Assembly (NCBI GenBank): GCA_003563895.1
Contig: PWTK01000090.1
Span: 1-47,844, forward strand
DNA: 47,844 nucleotides
Reading direction: 5' to 3'
DNA from: Syntrophomonadaceae bacterium
GTDB lineage: Bacteria > Bacillota > Dethiobacteria > DTU022 > UBA8154
A program made the translations under genes and the position numbers. The number at the start of each line of letters is the position of its first letter. The first letter of the stretch is position 1. Positions 16,350 to 25,239 of the stretch are shown here, in pieces. The notes beneath the pieces are model-generated. The model saw only the letters and a list, made by a program, of their open reading frames with translations, was not told the DNA's origin and did no database searches.

Positions 16350-17573
16350 TTGGCCAGAATCGTGCAGAAATATGGCGGGACATCGGTAGGCAGTATAGAA
16401 CGGATCAAAGAAGTTGCCGGGCGCATCGCCGCACGCAGAAGCGAAGGGAATGAACTGCTGGTGGCGGTTTCTGCCATGGCCGGTGAAACCGATCGCCTCA
16501 TTTCGCTGGCGGAAGAAGTGTCACCCCTCTACCCGGACAGGGAATACGATATGCTCCTGGCCAGCGGGGAGCAGGTCAGCATTGCCCTGTTGAGCATGGC
16601 CCTTAACGCGATGGGGGTTCCGGCCCGTTCTTTTCTCTCTTTTCAACTTCCCATCGTTACCGATGAACGCCATTCCCTGGCTCTCATCAGGGAGGTCGGC
16701 ACGGAACGCATCCTGCGTTCCCTGGAGAGGGGCGAGGTGGCCGTGGTTGCCGGATTTCAGGGTGTCACCCCGGTGGGAGAAATCACGACCCTCGGCCGCG
16801 GCGGTTCGGATACCACTGCCGTTGCGCTGGCCGCCGCCCTGAAGGCCGATTTCTGCGAAATCTACACCGATGTCTCAGGGGTCTACACCTGTGATCCGCA
16901 GGTATATGCCGCGGCCAGGAAACTGGCAAGGGTCTCATACGAAGAAATGATGGAGATGGCGGGGTTGGGGGCCAGGGTGCTGCACCCCCGCTGTGTCGAG
17001 CTGGCCCGGAAGTACGGGGTCAACATCCTGGTGCGATCTTCTTTTAACAATGAAGGCGGCACCTGGGTTAGTGAGGAGGATGAAGGGATGGAAGGGGCTT
17101 TAATCTCAGGGGTCACTTATACGAAAGGTGAAGCCAAGGTTTCCATCATGGGTGTGCCCGACCGCCCGGGGATCGCTGCCCGCATTTTTAACGCCCTCTC
17201 CGATAAAGGCATAAATGTAGACATGATCATACAGAATGTCAGCAGGGACAACATGACGGATGTGACGTTCACCGTTCCCCAAGCGGATTTAAACAGGGTG
17301 GTCCTCCTGATGGAGCGGGTGGCGCAGGAGATCGGCGCCGAAGGGGTTTTATCCAACAGCGATATCGCCAAGGTTTCGGCTGTCGGAGCGGGAATGAAAA
17401 GCCACCCGGGGGTGGCTGCCAGGATGTTTTCCGCCCTGGCCGGCGAAGGAATTAATATCATGATGATCAGTACTTCCGAAATCAAGGTTTCTTGCGTAAT
17501 CGACTCCCGCTATACCGAGCTGGCGGTGCGGGTGCTGCATGACGCCTTCGGGCTGGAACGGGGGTCTTCCTGA
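16350..17573 (+). CDS. lysC: Aspartate kinase
   Basis: A 407-residue cytoplasmic enzyme that phosphorylates aspartate, the first step to lysine, threonine and methionine. The kinase domain (1-250) shows VQKYGGTSVGSIERI, SAMAGETDRLI, ASGEQVS, TLGRGGSDTTAVALAAAL and EIYTDVSGVYTCDPQV. Two C-terminal ACT domains follow (VSIMGVPDRPGIAARIFNAL; VSAVGAGMKSHPGVAARMF, ending with ISTSEIKVSCVI), so feedback control by lysine and/or threonine is expected. The start is TTG 16350 with GGGGGAAGG upstream, and it gives the canonical MARIVQKYGG. It is transcribed alone; no other aspartate-family gene follows. Confidence 0.96.
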   Translation: MARIVQKYGGTSVGSIERIKEVAGRIAARRSEGNELLVAVSAMAGETDRLISLAEEVSPLYPDREYDMLLASGEQVSIALLSMALNAMGVPARSFLSFQLPIVTDERHSLALIREVGTERILRSLERGEVAVVAGFQGVTPVGEITTLGRGGSDTTAVALAAALKADFCEIYTDVSGVYTCDPQVYAAARKLARVSYEEMMEMAGLGARVLHPRCVELARKYGVNILVRSSFNNEGGTWVSEEDEGMEGALISGVTYTKGEAKVSIMGVPDRPGIAARIFNALSDKGINVDMIIQNVSRDNMTDVTFTVPQADLNRVVLLMERVAQEIGAEGVLSNSDIAKVSAVGAGMKSHPGVAARMFSALAGEGINIMMISTSEIKVSCVIDSRYTELAVRVLHDAFGLERGSS

Positions 17574-17581
17574 CTCGGACA

Positions 17582-17700
17582 AGCCAGTGCCAAAAAGTTG
17601 AATTTCAAAATGAATTTTCTCGTAAAAAAATAAGCCCTCACGAGCTCGTTTGAAAAAGTTTTGCCAAATTACTGAGAAATAAAGAGCCGAGGGCCTAAAG
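17582..17700 (-). repeat. Intergenic repeat family R, copy 1
   Basis: Read on the minus strand: TTAGGCCCTCGGCTCTT, then AATTTGGCAAAACTTTTTCA, then a TGAGGGCTTATTTTTTTACG stretch, ending in GGCACTGGCTTGTCCG. The same order of blocks recurs in copies 2 and 4-6. It lies directly after lysC. Confidence 0.6.
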
Positions 17701-17895
17701 GGCGCTATAGGGTGCTGCGGATGTGCGTTGGGGCGCTGCCGGGTGGCTCAAAAAGCGAGCCTGCCAGCTCCACTATTTGGCGTCGCAGGTGGGGCAAGAA
17801 GCATCAACCGGTTACATTCGATGTTTTTTCCCAAGCCGTCAAATGTCCACGAAATAAAACCACCGTTTGGCGGCAGCGCCCGAACGCACTTTGCG

Positions 17896-18051
17896 TTACA
17901 CTTTTGCAGCTTTTTCTTCATCGGCAATGAGCTCTTCTACTTCCAGAATCCTCGAAAGAATTTCCGTTTTTTCGGCGCCGCTGGCCAGAACCAGCTGGCG
18001 GAGAAGGTCTTCTCTCATCTCTTTCAGGCCGGACAGAATAGCAAGTGCCAT
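17896..18051 (-). CDS. Small helical protein, 51 residues, unknown function
   Basis: ATG 18051 has a strong GGAGGG site six bases upstream. The product starts MALAILSGLKEMREDLLRQL, continues VLASGAEKTEILSRILEVEE and ends LIADEEKAAKV. It is predicted almost wholly alpha-helical and amphipathic, with heptad-like spacing of leucines and isoleucines, suggesting a short coiled coil or oligomer. It is too short for most gene callers. A GC stem followed by TTTTATTT at about 17857-17876 could be its terminator. It is isolated in a long gene-poor stretch between lysC and the heme island. No family is recognised. Confidence 0.6.
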   Translation of the reverse strand: MALAILSGLKEMREDLLRQLVLASGAEKTEILSRILEVEELIADEEKAAKV

Positions 18052-18860
18052 AGTTATCCCTCCCTGATGAATTTTCTGTTCTTATGCCCCATGCGTTTCA
18101 TGCAGTGTTTCTCTGCCGGAATATTTAAAATGCACGAAAACGGGTTTGCCCGGAGGGCTGCAAGTTATGCCACAGTTTTTTCTTCTGCATTTTCCGAAAA
18201 AGCGGGGCATTTCAGCAGTGACCGGGAAAGCCGGCCTGTCCCGGCTGTCCCGATCGGTTGGCGGCAGCCCTCTTTCCACCATTTATAATTATTTTAAAAG
18301 ACAGAGCCCTTAACACTGTGAATATTTTACCATACAAAATAAAAAAAAGCCAGCACATTTAATAATTTTTTATTATTGGCTCTTTTTAAAAGCTTTGTTG
18401 ACAGCTTTAAATACCTTTTATTGCTTACCTCATTTCGTTTTCCATTTTCTTGTTCGAGGACACAGCACCTAAATTCCAAACAATATCAACACTTAAATTT
18501 AAAAGAGACGGCCATGACCCCACACAACGGGGGCACCATCAGAAGGATGAAAATAGGTTGCTATTACCAGATAACCTTTGTGTGTATTTGTTCTATTTTC
18601 AGGGCAGCCTTATTATTTTATCAATTGATTACAAAAACCAGAATGGTTCGAAAAACCGGAGAAGATGCCGAACTTTTGGCGAATGCTCTGCTGCAAACAC
18701 AGGGCAAAAGAGAAGCCGGGAGAAGCCGTCGGTTTCCCCAACGCAGCGCGGGCGATGGGCCGCTTTTCCGACCTTCAGGTTTTGCAATGTCGATGCCACT
18801 GCAAAAAGCTTTTTATAAGTTTGCTGGAAAACCCGGCGCCTTTCGGGTAAAATAAATGTA
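18052..18860. other. Gene-poor spacer, partly AT-rich
   Basis: No reading frame here has a convincing ribosome-binding site or protein-like composition. From about 18300 to 18640 the base composition turns distinctly AT-rich compared with both flanks, with runs such as AATAATTTTTTATTATT. A TTGACA at 18398-18403 has no matching -10. It may be decayed foreign DNA. Confidence 0.5.
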
Positions 18861-18862
18861 CG

Positions 18863-18905
18863 TGCCGGCTGCGGCAAACCTTGCCCGAGGCGCAGGCGGC
18901 TTTTT
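18863..18905 (+). terminator. Terminator-like hairpin just upstream of ahbC
   Basis: GCCGGCTGCG (18863-18872) pairs with CGCAGGCGGC (18891-18900) apart from one internal mismatch, and five Ts follow. It lies about 95 bases before the ahbC start with no plus-strand gene ahead of it, so it could act as a leader attenuator rather than end a gene. Confidence 0.45.
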
Positions 18906-18998
18906 GACCTGATGATATACTTCTCCAGCAGGGGGCTGGGAAAAGCCCCGCCGGGAAAAAGGCGCCGGCACAGGACAGGAAAACGGGGGGAAGCGGAA

Positions 18999-20177
18999 GT
19001 GATCAGCGTCACCAGGCTTTTGTGCGACAGCGCCGGCCATTACGGCGACAGCCTTCGCTACAGCAGGGATGCAAAGGAAATGCTTCACGGGACGACAGGA
19101 GGTCGGGGACCCGTGGTGGTTTGGAACTGCACCCGCACCTGCAACCTGAACTGCATCCACTGCTATTCCAGCTCCGGCAGCGAGACGTACCCCGGCGAGC
19201 TTTCCACCGAGGAGGCGTACCGCTTTATCGATGACCTGGCGGACTTTGACGTGCCCGTCCTGCTCTTTTCGGGTGGAGAGCCCCTTTTGAGAGAAGACCT
19301 GTTCGAGCTGCTCCAGTATGCCGGCGAGCAGGGGATCCGGGCAACCCTTTCCACCAACGGCACCCTTATCGACCGCGAGGCGGCCGGCCGTTTCAAGGCG
19401 CTGGGGCTGGGCTACGTGGGTGTCAGCCTGGACGGGGTGGGGGAAAAACACGACCGCTTCCGCGGGCAAAAAGGGGCGTTTGACAGGGCGCTGCAGGGCA
19501 TCCGGAACTGCTTTTCCGCCGGGCTGCGGGTAGGGCTGCGCTTTACCGTCACCCGCCACAACCTGGACCAGGTGCCGGAAGTGTTTCGCCTGTTGGAAGA
19601 AGAGGGCATCCCGCGGCTCTGCTTTTACCACCTGGTTTACTCCGGCAGGGGCAGCGGGATGGTGAACGATGATATCGGGCCGCAGGAGACGCGGGAGCTG
19701 CTGGACGACATCATGGAGAAAACGCGCAGCTTCGAGGAAAAAGGGCAGGCCAAAGAGATCTTGACCGTGGATAATCATGCCGACGGCATTTACATGTACC
19801 TGCAGCTGATAGAACGTGACAGGCAGCGGGCGGAAAAGGTGCGGGAGCTGCTGGAATGGAACGGCGGAAACCGCAGCGGCATCGCCATCTCGGCGGTGGA
19901 CCATGCGGGGAATGTGCACCCCGATCAGTTTACGCCCAGCCACACCTTCGGAAATGTCAAGCAGAGGCGCTTCGGGGAAATTTGGACCGACATCTCCCAC
20001 CCTGTTTTGGGGGGGCTGAAGAACCGCAAGCCCCTCCTGAAAGGCCGCTGCCGCCGCTGCCGGTGGCTGGACCTCTGCAACGGCAACTTCCGTTCCAGGG
20101 CCGAGGCGGTTTACGGGGATTTTTGGGCCCCCGACCCCGCCTGTTTCCTGACGGATGAAGAAATATCGGCAGTTTAG
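18999..20177 (+). CDS. ahbC: AhbC/NirJ1-type radical SAM heme biosynthesis enzyme
   Basis: A 392-residue cytoplasmic radical SAM protein. AhbC removes two acetate side chains from 12,18-didecarboxysiroheme to give Fe-coproporphyrin III. The radical SAM cluster is C48-x3-C52-x2-C55 in WNCTRTCNLNCIHCYSS. The N-terminal ISVTRLLCDSAGHYGDSLRY matches the NirJ1/AhbC clade, and FSGGEPLLRED binds SAM. A C-terminal SPASM-like set of cysteines (CRRCRWLDLCNGNFRSRAE and a final C in DPACFL) probably holds a second cluster. GTG 18999 is chosen over 18912: GGGGGGAAG lies upstream and the canonical N-terminus results. It is the first gene of the heme island. Confidence 0.9.
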   Translation: MISVTRLLCDSAGHYGDSLRYSRDAKEMLHGTTGGRGPVVVWNCTRTCNLNCIHCYSSSGSETYPGELSTEEAYRFIDDLADFDVPVLLFSGGEPLLREDLFELLQYAGEQGIRATLSTNGTLIDREAAGRFKALGLGYVGVSLDGVGEKHDRFRGQKGAFDRALQGIRNCFSAGLRVGLRFTVTRHNLDQVPEVFRLLEEEGIPRLCFYHLVYSGRGSGMVNDDIGPQETRELLDDIMEKTRSFEEKGQAKEILTVDNHADGIYMYLQLIERDRQRAEKVRELLEWNGGNRSGIAISAVDHAGNVHPDQFTPSHTFGNVKQRRFGEIWTDISHPVLGGLKNRKPLLKGRCRRCRWLDLCNGNFRSRAEAVYGDFWAPDPACFLTDEEISAV

Positions 20178-20220
20178 TTCCGCTGCGGTGCGTTTTGTCG
20201 TCCAGGAGTTTGTTTGTGCC

Positions 20221-20330
20221 AGGAATCTATAAAATTCCCAACCGGGACAAGCCAGATCTTCCAGGTTTTCTCGTAGCTTTGAAAAAAGCTTTGCCATTTT
20301 TGCGCAGAAATTGAGAACCGAGGGCCTAAC
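20221..20330 (-). repeat. Intergenic repeat family R, copy 2
   Basis: Read on the minus strand: TTAGGCCCTCGGTTCTCA, then TTTCTGCGCAAAAATGGCAA, then AGCTTTTTTCAAAGCT (itself a hairpin), ACGAGAAAACC and GGCTTGTCCCGGTTGGG. It is inserted between ahbC and hemB inside the heme island. The rest of the 20178-20529 gap holds a hairpin CCCGGTGT/ACACCGGG (20444-20467) and no gene. Confidence 0.7.
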
Positions 20331-20529
20331 AAATGGTAATCTTGTGGAAGCAGGAAAAAGCTGTTTTGCCATGAGCGAAGCGAATTCTCCTGGGGTAAAA
20401 TAATGCTGTGAAGCAGCCCATCCCGCTGTCGTTTTACCTTTCCCCCGGTGTCGGGAATAACACCGGGCGGCAGCACCGGCATGGTTTAAGGGCGGCACTT
20501 TTGACAGCAATGACTTTGGAGGGAAGCCC

Positions 20530-21504
20530 ATGTATTTTCCCAGCTACAGGATGCGGCGCCTTCGGGCCAGCGGCACCATGAGAAGGATGGTCCGGGAAAC
20601 CGCCTTGACCCGGGACGATCTGATCTACCCCCTGTTTGTGTTCAACGGGGAAGGGGTAATTAACCCCGTTCCCTCCATGCCCGGTATCCACCAGTTTTCG
20701 GTTGACCTTGCGCTGGAAGAGGTGGGCCGGGCTCACGAGCTGGGGCTGCCGGCGGTGATGCTTTTCGGCCTCCCCCGCTACAAGGATGAAACAGGCAGCT
20801 CGGCTTCCGATGAGGGGGAGGCTGTGCAGGAGGCCTGCCGGGCGATCAAGAAACACTTCCCGCAGCTGGTGGTCATCACCGACGTCTGCCTCTGCGGCTA
20901 CACCGACCACGGCCACTGCGGGTTGCTGGAGGGTACCGGCATCGATAACGACAGCTCGCTGGAGCAGCTGGGGCTGGTGGCCCTTTCCCACGCCCGGGCG
21001 GGGGCCGACATGGTGGCGCCGTCCAACATGATGGACGGGCAGGTACAGGCGCTGCGCGCGGCCCTGGACGGGGAAGGCTTTGCGCACATCCCCATCATGG
21101 CCTATGCCGCCAAGTACGCCTCTTCCTTTTACGGGCCGTTTCGAGATGCCGCCGAATCGAGCCCGCAGTTTGGGGACCGCAAGAGCTACCAGATGGATCC
21201 CGCCAACAGCGATGAAGCGCTGCGGGAGATAGAGCTCGACATTGCCGAGGGGGCAGACATCGTGATGGTCAAGCCCGCCCTGGCCTTTATGGATATCATT
21301 TCCAGGGCCAAAGATCGCTTTCGCCATCCCCTGGCCGCCTACAACGTCAGCGGTGAATACGCCATGATCAAAGCCGCCGCAGCGAAGGGGTGGCTGGACG
21401 AGAGGGAAACGGTGCTGGAGGTGCTTTGCGGATTGAAAAGGGCGGGGGCCGACCTCATCTTGACCTACTTTGCCCCGGATGCCGCCCGCTGGTTGGAAGG
21501 GTGA
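20530..21504 (+). CDS. hemB: Delta-aminolevulinic acid dehydratase (porphobilinogen synthase)
   Basis: A 324-residue cytoplasmic enzyme that condenses two 5-aminolevulinate molecules to porphobilinogen. Signatures: RMRRLRASGTMRRM, YPLFVFNGEG, PVPSMPGI, the cysteine-rich zinc loop DVCLCGYTDHGHCG, APSNMMDGQV, the first active lysine in AYAAKYAS, YQMDPANSDEALREIELD, the Schiff-base lysine in VMVKPALA, and AAYNVSGEYAMIKAA. The three zinc cysteines mark the zinc-dependent class. ATG 20530 has GGAGG upstream. The stop lies 12 bases before ahbD, with translation almost coupled. Confidence 0.97.
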   Translation: MYFPSYRMRRLRASGTMRRMVRETALTRDDLIYPLFVFNGEGVINPVPSMPGIHQFSVDLALEEVGRAHELGLPAVMLFGLPRYKDETGSSASDEGEAVQEACRAIKKHFPQLVVITDVCLCGYTDHGHCGLLEGTGIDNDSSLEQLGLVALSHARAGADMVAPSNMMDGQVQALRAALDGEGFAHIPIMAYAAKYASSFYGPFRDAAESSPQFGDRKSYQMDPANSDEALREIELDIAEGADIVMVKPALAFMDIISRAKDRFRHPLAAYNVSGEYAMIKAAAAKGWLDERETVLEVLCGLKRAGADLILTYFAPDAARWLEG

Positions 21505-21516
21505 GGAGGAAGAAGA

Positions 21517-22536
21517 ATGCTCATTTCGTGGAATACCACCCGGCAGTGCCACTTGCGCTGTCGTCACTGCTACCGCGATGCGGGACAAAAGGAGGCGCGC
21601 GAACTTTCGACGGAGGAAGGGCGGGTGCTTTTGGACGAGATCGCCCGCTGCGGTTTCCAAATGATCATTTTCAGCGGCGGGGAGCCGCTGCTGCGCGCTG
21701 ACATCTGTGAGCTTACCGCGCATGCCCGCGGGTTGGGGCTTCGCCCCGTGTTCGGCACCAGCGGCACCACCCTCAGCCGGGAAGTGGCCAGGGAGCTAAA
21801 AAAGGCGGGGGCTTTGTGCATGGGCATCAGCCTGGACAGCGCGGGCGAAACGGTCCACGATGAACTGCGCCGTGTGCCGGGAAGCTGGCGCAGCGCGGTT
21901 GAAGGCATGGAAAACTGCCGGGCGGAAGGGCTGGAGTTCCAGGTACATACCACGGTGGTGGAGAGCAATTACGAAGAATTCGAGCGCATCACCAATCTCG
22001 CCGCCTCACTCGGCGCCCGGGCGCACCACGTTTTTTTCCTGGTCCCCACGGGCCGGGCGCTGGACATGGAGCAGGAGGCCCTGCGCCGGAAAAAATACGA
22101 GAGGCTGCTGCACCGTATCCTGGAGAAGCAAAAGGAAGTCCCCCTGGAGCTGAAGCCCACCTGCGCCCCGCAGTTCATGCGCATTGCCGCCCAGAAGGGG
22201 ATAAAGCTGCGTTTCAGCCGGGGCTGCCTGGCCGGGACCGCCTACTGCTGCATCACGCCCAACGGCGACGTGAACCCCTGCCCCTACCTGCCGCTGAAGG
22301 TGGGTAATGTGCTGGATACCCCTTTTTCACGGATCTGGGAGGAGAGCGAGGTGTTCCAGCGGCTGCGGGCTGGGCCCCTGGGGGAGAAGTGCGGCAGCTG
22401 CCGCTACCTGGAGCTCTGCAGCGGGTGCCGGGCGCGGGCGTACTATTATTATGATGGGGATTACATGGCGCAGGACCCCTGGTGTCTCTACCGGTCTGCC
22501 GCCGCAAAGGAGGAGCCCGTTGGACCGGATCGATAA
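21517..22536 (+). CDS. ahbD: AhbD/NirJ2-type radical SAM heme synthase
   Basis: A 339-residue radical SAM enzyme. AhbD oxidatively decarboxylates the two propionates of Fe-coproporphyrin III to the vinyl groups of heme b. The radical cluster is C11-x3-C15-x2-C18 in SWNTTRQCHLRCRHCYRDAG, with MIIFSGGEPLLR for SAM binding. The C-terminal SPASM/twitch region has many cysteines (RGCLAGTAYCCITPNGDVNPC, CGSCRYLELCSGCRARAYY, DPWC), consistent with an auxiliary [4Fe-4S] cluster. The N-terminus MLISWNTT and the ELSTEEG motif match the NirJ2 clade common in Clostridia. It overlaps ahbA by 17 bases. Confidence 0.9.
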   Translation: MLISWNTTRQCHLRCRHCYRDAGQKEARELSTEEGRVLLDEIARCGFQMIIFSGGEPLLRADICELTAHARGLGLRPVFGTSGTTLSREVARELKKAGALCMGISLDSAGETVHDELRRVPGSWRSAVEGMENCRAEGLEFQVHTTVVESNYEEFERITNLAASLGARAHHVFFLVPTGRALDMEQEALRRKKYERLLHRILEKQKEVPLELKPTCAPQFMRIAAQKGIKLRFSRGCLAGTAYCCITPNGDVNPCPYLPLKVGNVLDTPFSRIWEESEVFQRLRAGPLGEKCGSCRYLELCSGCRARAYYYYDGDYMAQDPWCLYRSAAAKEEPVGPDR

Positions 22537-22969
22537 GGACCTGCTGAACCGCATGCAAAAAGGCTTTCCCCTCAGCGGCCGGCCCTTCCTTGTGCTGGGC
22601 CGCGAGCTGGGCATTTCCGAGGGAGAGGCGCTGGAGCGCACGGCGCGCTTGAAGGAAGAAGGTTACATCAGGCGCATCGGGGGGGTTTTTCACACCCCCG
22701 GCTTGGGCTTTTACAGCACGCTGGTGGCGGCCCGGGTGGTTCCGGAGAAGCTGGAGGGAATAGCGGAGCAGATCAGCGGCTGGAGGGGAGTTACCCACAA
22801 TTACGAGCGCGACGGCGACTTCAACCTCTGGTTTACCTTGACGGCGCAAAGCGAGGCGGAAGCCGACGCGGTGCTGCAGGAAGTGGCGGCGGCGGGAGGC
22901 GTGGAGAAGTTGATGAAGCTGCCTGCCCTGCGGCGGTTTAAAGTAGAGCTGAACCTGTTCATCGAGTAA
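22520..22969 (+). CDS. ahbA: Siroheme decarboxylase subunit AhbA (Lrp/AsnC-like)
   Basis: A 149-residue protein with an Lrp-type winged helix followed by an alpha/beta domain. AhbA and AhbB together decarboxylate siroheme at C12 and C18. The helix-turn-helix region reads [23 protein letters not shown], with GYIRRIGGVFH as wing. YERDGDFNLWFTL corresponds to the conserved heme-binding strand of the family. The start is TTG 22520 with AAGGAGGAG upstream, inside the end of ahbD, so the two are translationally coupled. The family was once annotated as Lrp/AsnC transcription regulators; its genomic place between ahbD and ahbB supports the enzyme role. Confidence 0.88.
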   Translation: MDRIDKDLLNRMQKGFPLSGRPFLVLGRELGISEGEALERTARLKEEGYIRRIGGVFHTPGLGFYSTLVAARVVPEKLEGIAEQISGWRGVTHNYERDGDFNLWFTLTAQSEAEADAVLQEVAAAGGVEKLMKLPALRRFKVELNLFIE

Positions 22970-23047
22970 ACATTTGCAAAGGGTTGCTTCACCACCAGGT
23001 TGAAAACATACCCCGGGGAGCTGCAGGCAGAAGAAAACCGGCGGCAA

Positions 23048-23092
23048 GGCGGTCTTTTATATTCAGAACGCTTATCATGAACGGAGACCGCC
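23048..23092. repeat. Inverted repeat between ahbA and ahbB
   Basis: GGCGGTCT (23048-23055) and AGACCGCC (23085-23092) are perfect 8-base arms 29 bases apart. They lie in a 266-base gap that interrupts an otherwise tight gene order. No T-run follows. No gene is seen in 22970-23235. Confidence 0.4.
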
Positions 23093-23235
23093 GGAAAGGG
23101 GTCGGTATGAGGTTATCTTTTTCGAACATTGAATGAAGCTTCCCACATTCCTGCCGGTGCTGCCTCTTCAAAACCTTGTGCCATGTTTCGTCGGATCGGC
23201 TCCTTTGAGGGCAAGACGGGAGAGGAGTAATTGCC

Positions 23236-23718
23236 GTGGATGCGTTAACAAAAAAGATCGTCAGCGCCCTGCAGGGTGATATCCCCCTTGTCCGTGAGCC
23301 CTATCGACAGCTGGCCCGGGAGCTCGGGATTTCCGAGGGGGAGCTCCTGGAGCGCCTGTCCCGGATGAAAAGCGACGGCCTGCTGAGACGGGTGGCGGCC
23401 GTACTGCGCCACCGCCGCGTGGGGTTCGTGGCCAACGCCATGGTGGCTTGGCGCGTTCCGGAGGAAGAGGTCGAAGACGCGGGGCAGGCCATGGCCTCTT
23501 TCCCCGAAGCCAGCCACGTCTACCGGCGCCCCGCTTTTCCCGATTGGCCCTACAACATCTATACCATGATCCACGGCACTTCCCGGGAGGAATGCGAGGA
23601 GGTTGTGGAGAAAATGTCCTCTGTGACTGGCATCGGCGATTGTGTGGTGCTCTACAGCACCAGGGAATTTAAAAAAACCAGCATGGACTACTTCGAAGGC
23701 GGGGAGGGTGAGCGTTGA
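23236..23718 (+). CDS. ahbB: Siroheme decarboxylase subunit AhbB (Lrp/AsnC-like)
   Basis: A 160-residue paralogue of AhbA and its probable partner in the siroheme decarboxylase. The N-terminal winged helix reads [39 protein letters not shown]. The effector-type domain has [22 protein letters not shown], the AhbB-type core with tyrosine and histidine residues implicated in heme binding and catalysis, and ends [18 protein letters not shown] 23236 follows GGGAGAGGAG. The final bases overlap the hemL start (TTG within CGTTGA), so AhbB and HemL are translationally coupled. Confidence 0.88.
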   Translation: MDALTKKIVSALQGDIPLVREPYRQLARELGISEGELLERLSRMKSDGLLRRVAAVLRHRRVGFVANAMVAWRVPEEEVEDAGQAMASFPEASHVYRRPAFPDWPYNIYTMIHGTSREECEEVVEKMSSVTGIGDCVVLYSTREFKKTSMDYFEGGEGER

Positions 23719-25004
23719 TTTATAACGAATCGAAAGAGCTTTTCGAGGCTTCCTGTAAGCTGATGCCGGGTGGTGTGAACAGCCCTGTCCGCGCCTTCAA
23801 GTCCCTGGACCATCACCCGCTTTTTCTCAAAAGGGGCCTGGGAGCCCGTGTGTATGACGTGGACGGCCATGAATTCATCGATTATGTGGGTTCCTGGGGG
23901 CCGCTCATCCTGGGGCATGCTCACCCGGCCGTGGTGGAAGCCCTGCAGAAAAGGGTTTCGGAAGGTACCGGCTTCGGCGCACCCACCGAACTGGAACTGG
24001 AGATGGCCGGGCTGATCGCAGAGGCCGTGCCCTCGGTGGAGAGCGTGCGCATGGTCAACTCGGGGACGGAAGCTACCATGAGCGCCCTGCGGCTGGCCCG
24101 GGCCTTTACAGGGCGCGAAAAAGTGGTCAAGTTTGCCGGGTGCTACCACGGCCACGCCGACAGTTTTTTAATCAAGGCCGGTTCCGGGGTGGCCACCCTC
24201 GGCCTGGCGGACAGCCCCGGCGTGCCCGCAGGGGTGGCTGCTGACACCGTTGTGGTGAACTTCAACGACATGGAGGGGGTACAGCGGGCCTTTGAAGAAT
24301 TTGGAGCGGAGATCGCCGCTGTCATCCTGGAGCCGGTGGCCGGCAATTCGGGTGTGCTTCCTCCCCGCGAGGGGTTTTTGCAGGAGCTTCGCGCTTTAAC
24401 AGAGCAGAACGGCGCCCTGCTCATATTCGACGAGGTGATGACCGGTTTCCGCGTGGCTTACGGCGGAGCGCAGGAGCTCTACGGGCTCATGCCCGATTTG
24501 ACCTGCCTGGGCAAGGTTATCGGGGGCGGCCTTCCCGTCGGTGCCTACGGGGGCAGAAGAGAGATTATGGAAATGATGGCCCCGGTGGGGCCGGTTTACC
24601 AGGCAGGGACGCTTTCCGGAAATCCCCTGGCGATGACGGCTGGTATCGAAACACTCAAGCAGCTGCGCCTCCCCGGCGCCTATGAAGCTCTGGAAAGCAA
24701 AAGCCGCCGGCTGGAAGAGGGGCTGGAAGCGGCTGCACGCCGCGTGGAGGCCCCGGTCTGTTTGAATCGCGTCGGTTCCATGCTGTGTATCTTTTTCACC
24801 CCCGGGCCGGTCTACGACAACCTTACGGCGGCCGGATCGGACCGGGCGCTTTTTGCCCGCTATTTCAGGGGGATGCTGCGGGAAGGCATCTACCTGGCGC
24901 CGAGCCAGTTCGAGGCTTCTTTTGTGTCGCTGGCCCATACGGACGAGGAGATCGAAAAAACCGTGGGCGCTGCCAAAAAGGTGCTGGAAGAGATTTTCAG
25001 TTGA
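23715..25004 (+). CDS. hemL: Glutamate-1-semialdehyde 2,1-aminomutase
   Basis: A 429-residue PLP enzyme that isomerises glutamate-1-semialdehyde to 5-aminolevulinate, the second C5-pathway step. Signatures: [64 protein letters not shown], the PLP-binding aspartate region [10 protein letters not shown], and the Schiff-base lysine K267 in [27 protein letters not shown] and [13 protein letters not shown] complete the active site. The start is TTG 23715 with GGGGAGGG upstream, overlapping ahbB. The 235-base gap to hemA holds no gene. Confidence 0.97.
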   Translation: MIYNESKELFEASCKLMPGGVNSPVRAFKSLDHHPLFLKRGLGARVYDVDGHEFIDYVGSWGPLILGHAHPAVVEALQKRVSEGTGFGAPTELELEMAGLIAEAVPSVESVRMVNSGTEATMSALRLARAFTGREKVVKFAGCYHGHADSFLIKAGSGVATLGLADSPGVPAGVAADTVVVNFNDMEGVQRAFEEFGAEIAAVILEPVAGNSGVLPPREGFLQELRALTEQNGALLIFDEVMTGFRVAYGGAQELYGLMPDLTCLGKVIGGGLPVGAYGGRREIMEMMAPVGPVYQAGTLSGNPLAMTAGIETLKQLRLPGAYEALESKSRRLEEGLEAAARRVEAPVCLNRVGSMLCIFFTPGPVYDNLTAAGSDRALFARYFRGMLREGIYLAPSQFEASFVSLAHTDEEIEKTVGAAKKVLEEIFS

Positions 25005-25239
25005 GCGAGCTGCGCCGCAGAGGATAAAGGCGGTGACACAGCGCTTCTGAGCATGCATGCAGGGGCACACCCAGTTTCTTTGAAACAGCGAATTGCAGGC
25101 GCGCTGAAGGGTTTTGCGCACATAAATTCGTCACCGCAATTTACCGCAATGATGTAATTGAGCGCTTGGCGGCCAGGGGCTGCGGGCCCGGGGTTTGGGC
25201 CGGCTGCCGGCCGACAATCATGGAGTCAGGGGGGAAATT

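Noticed and set aside
18376..18855. 159-codon frame in the gene-poor spacer
   Set aside because: No ribosome-binding site, mixed composition spanning an AT-rich and a GC-rich part, and no recognisable domain.
20335..20529. Cobalamin riboswitch before hemB
   Set aside because: A hairpin is present, but the conserved B12-box and core elements are not seen.
18813..20531. 572-codon frame on the minus strand
   Set aside because: Antisense to ahbC; GC-rich codon bias on one strand keeps the opposite frame open.
20434..21723. 429-codon frame on the minus strand
   Set aside because: Antisense to hemB, which has all active-site motifs.
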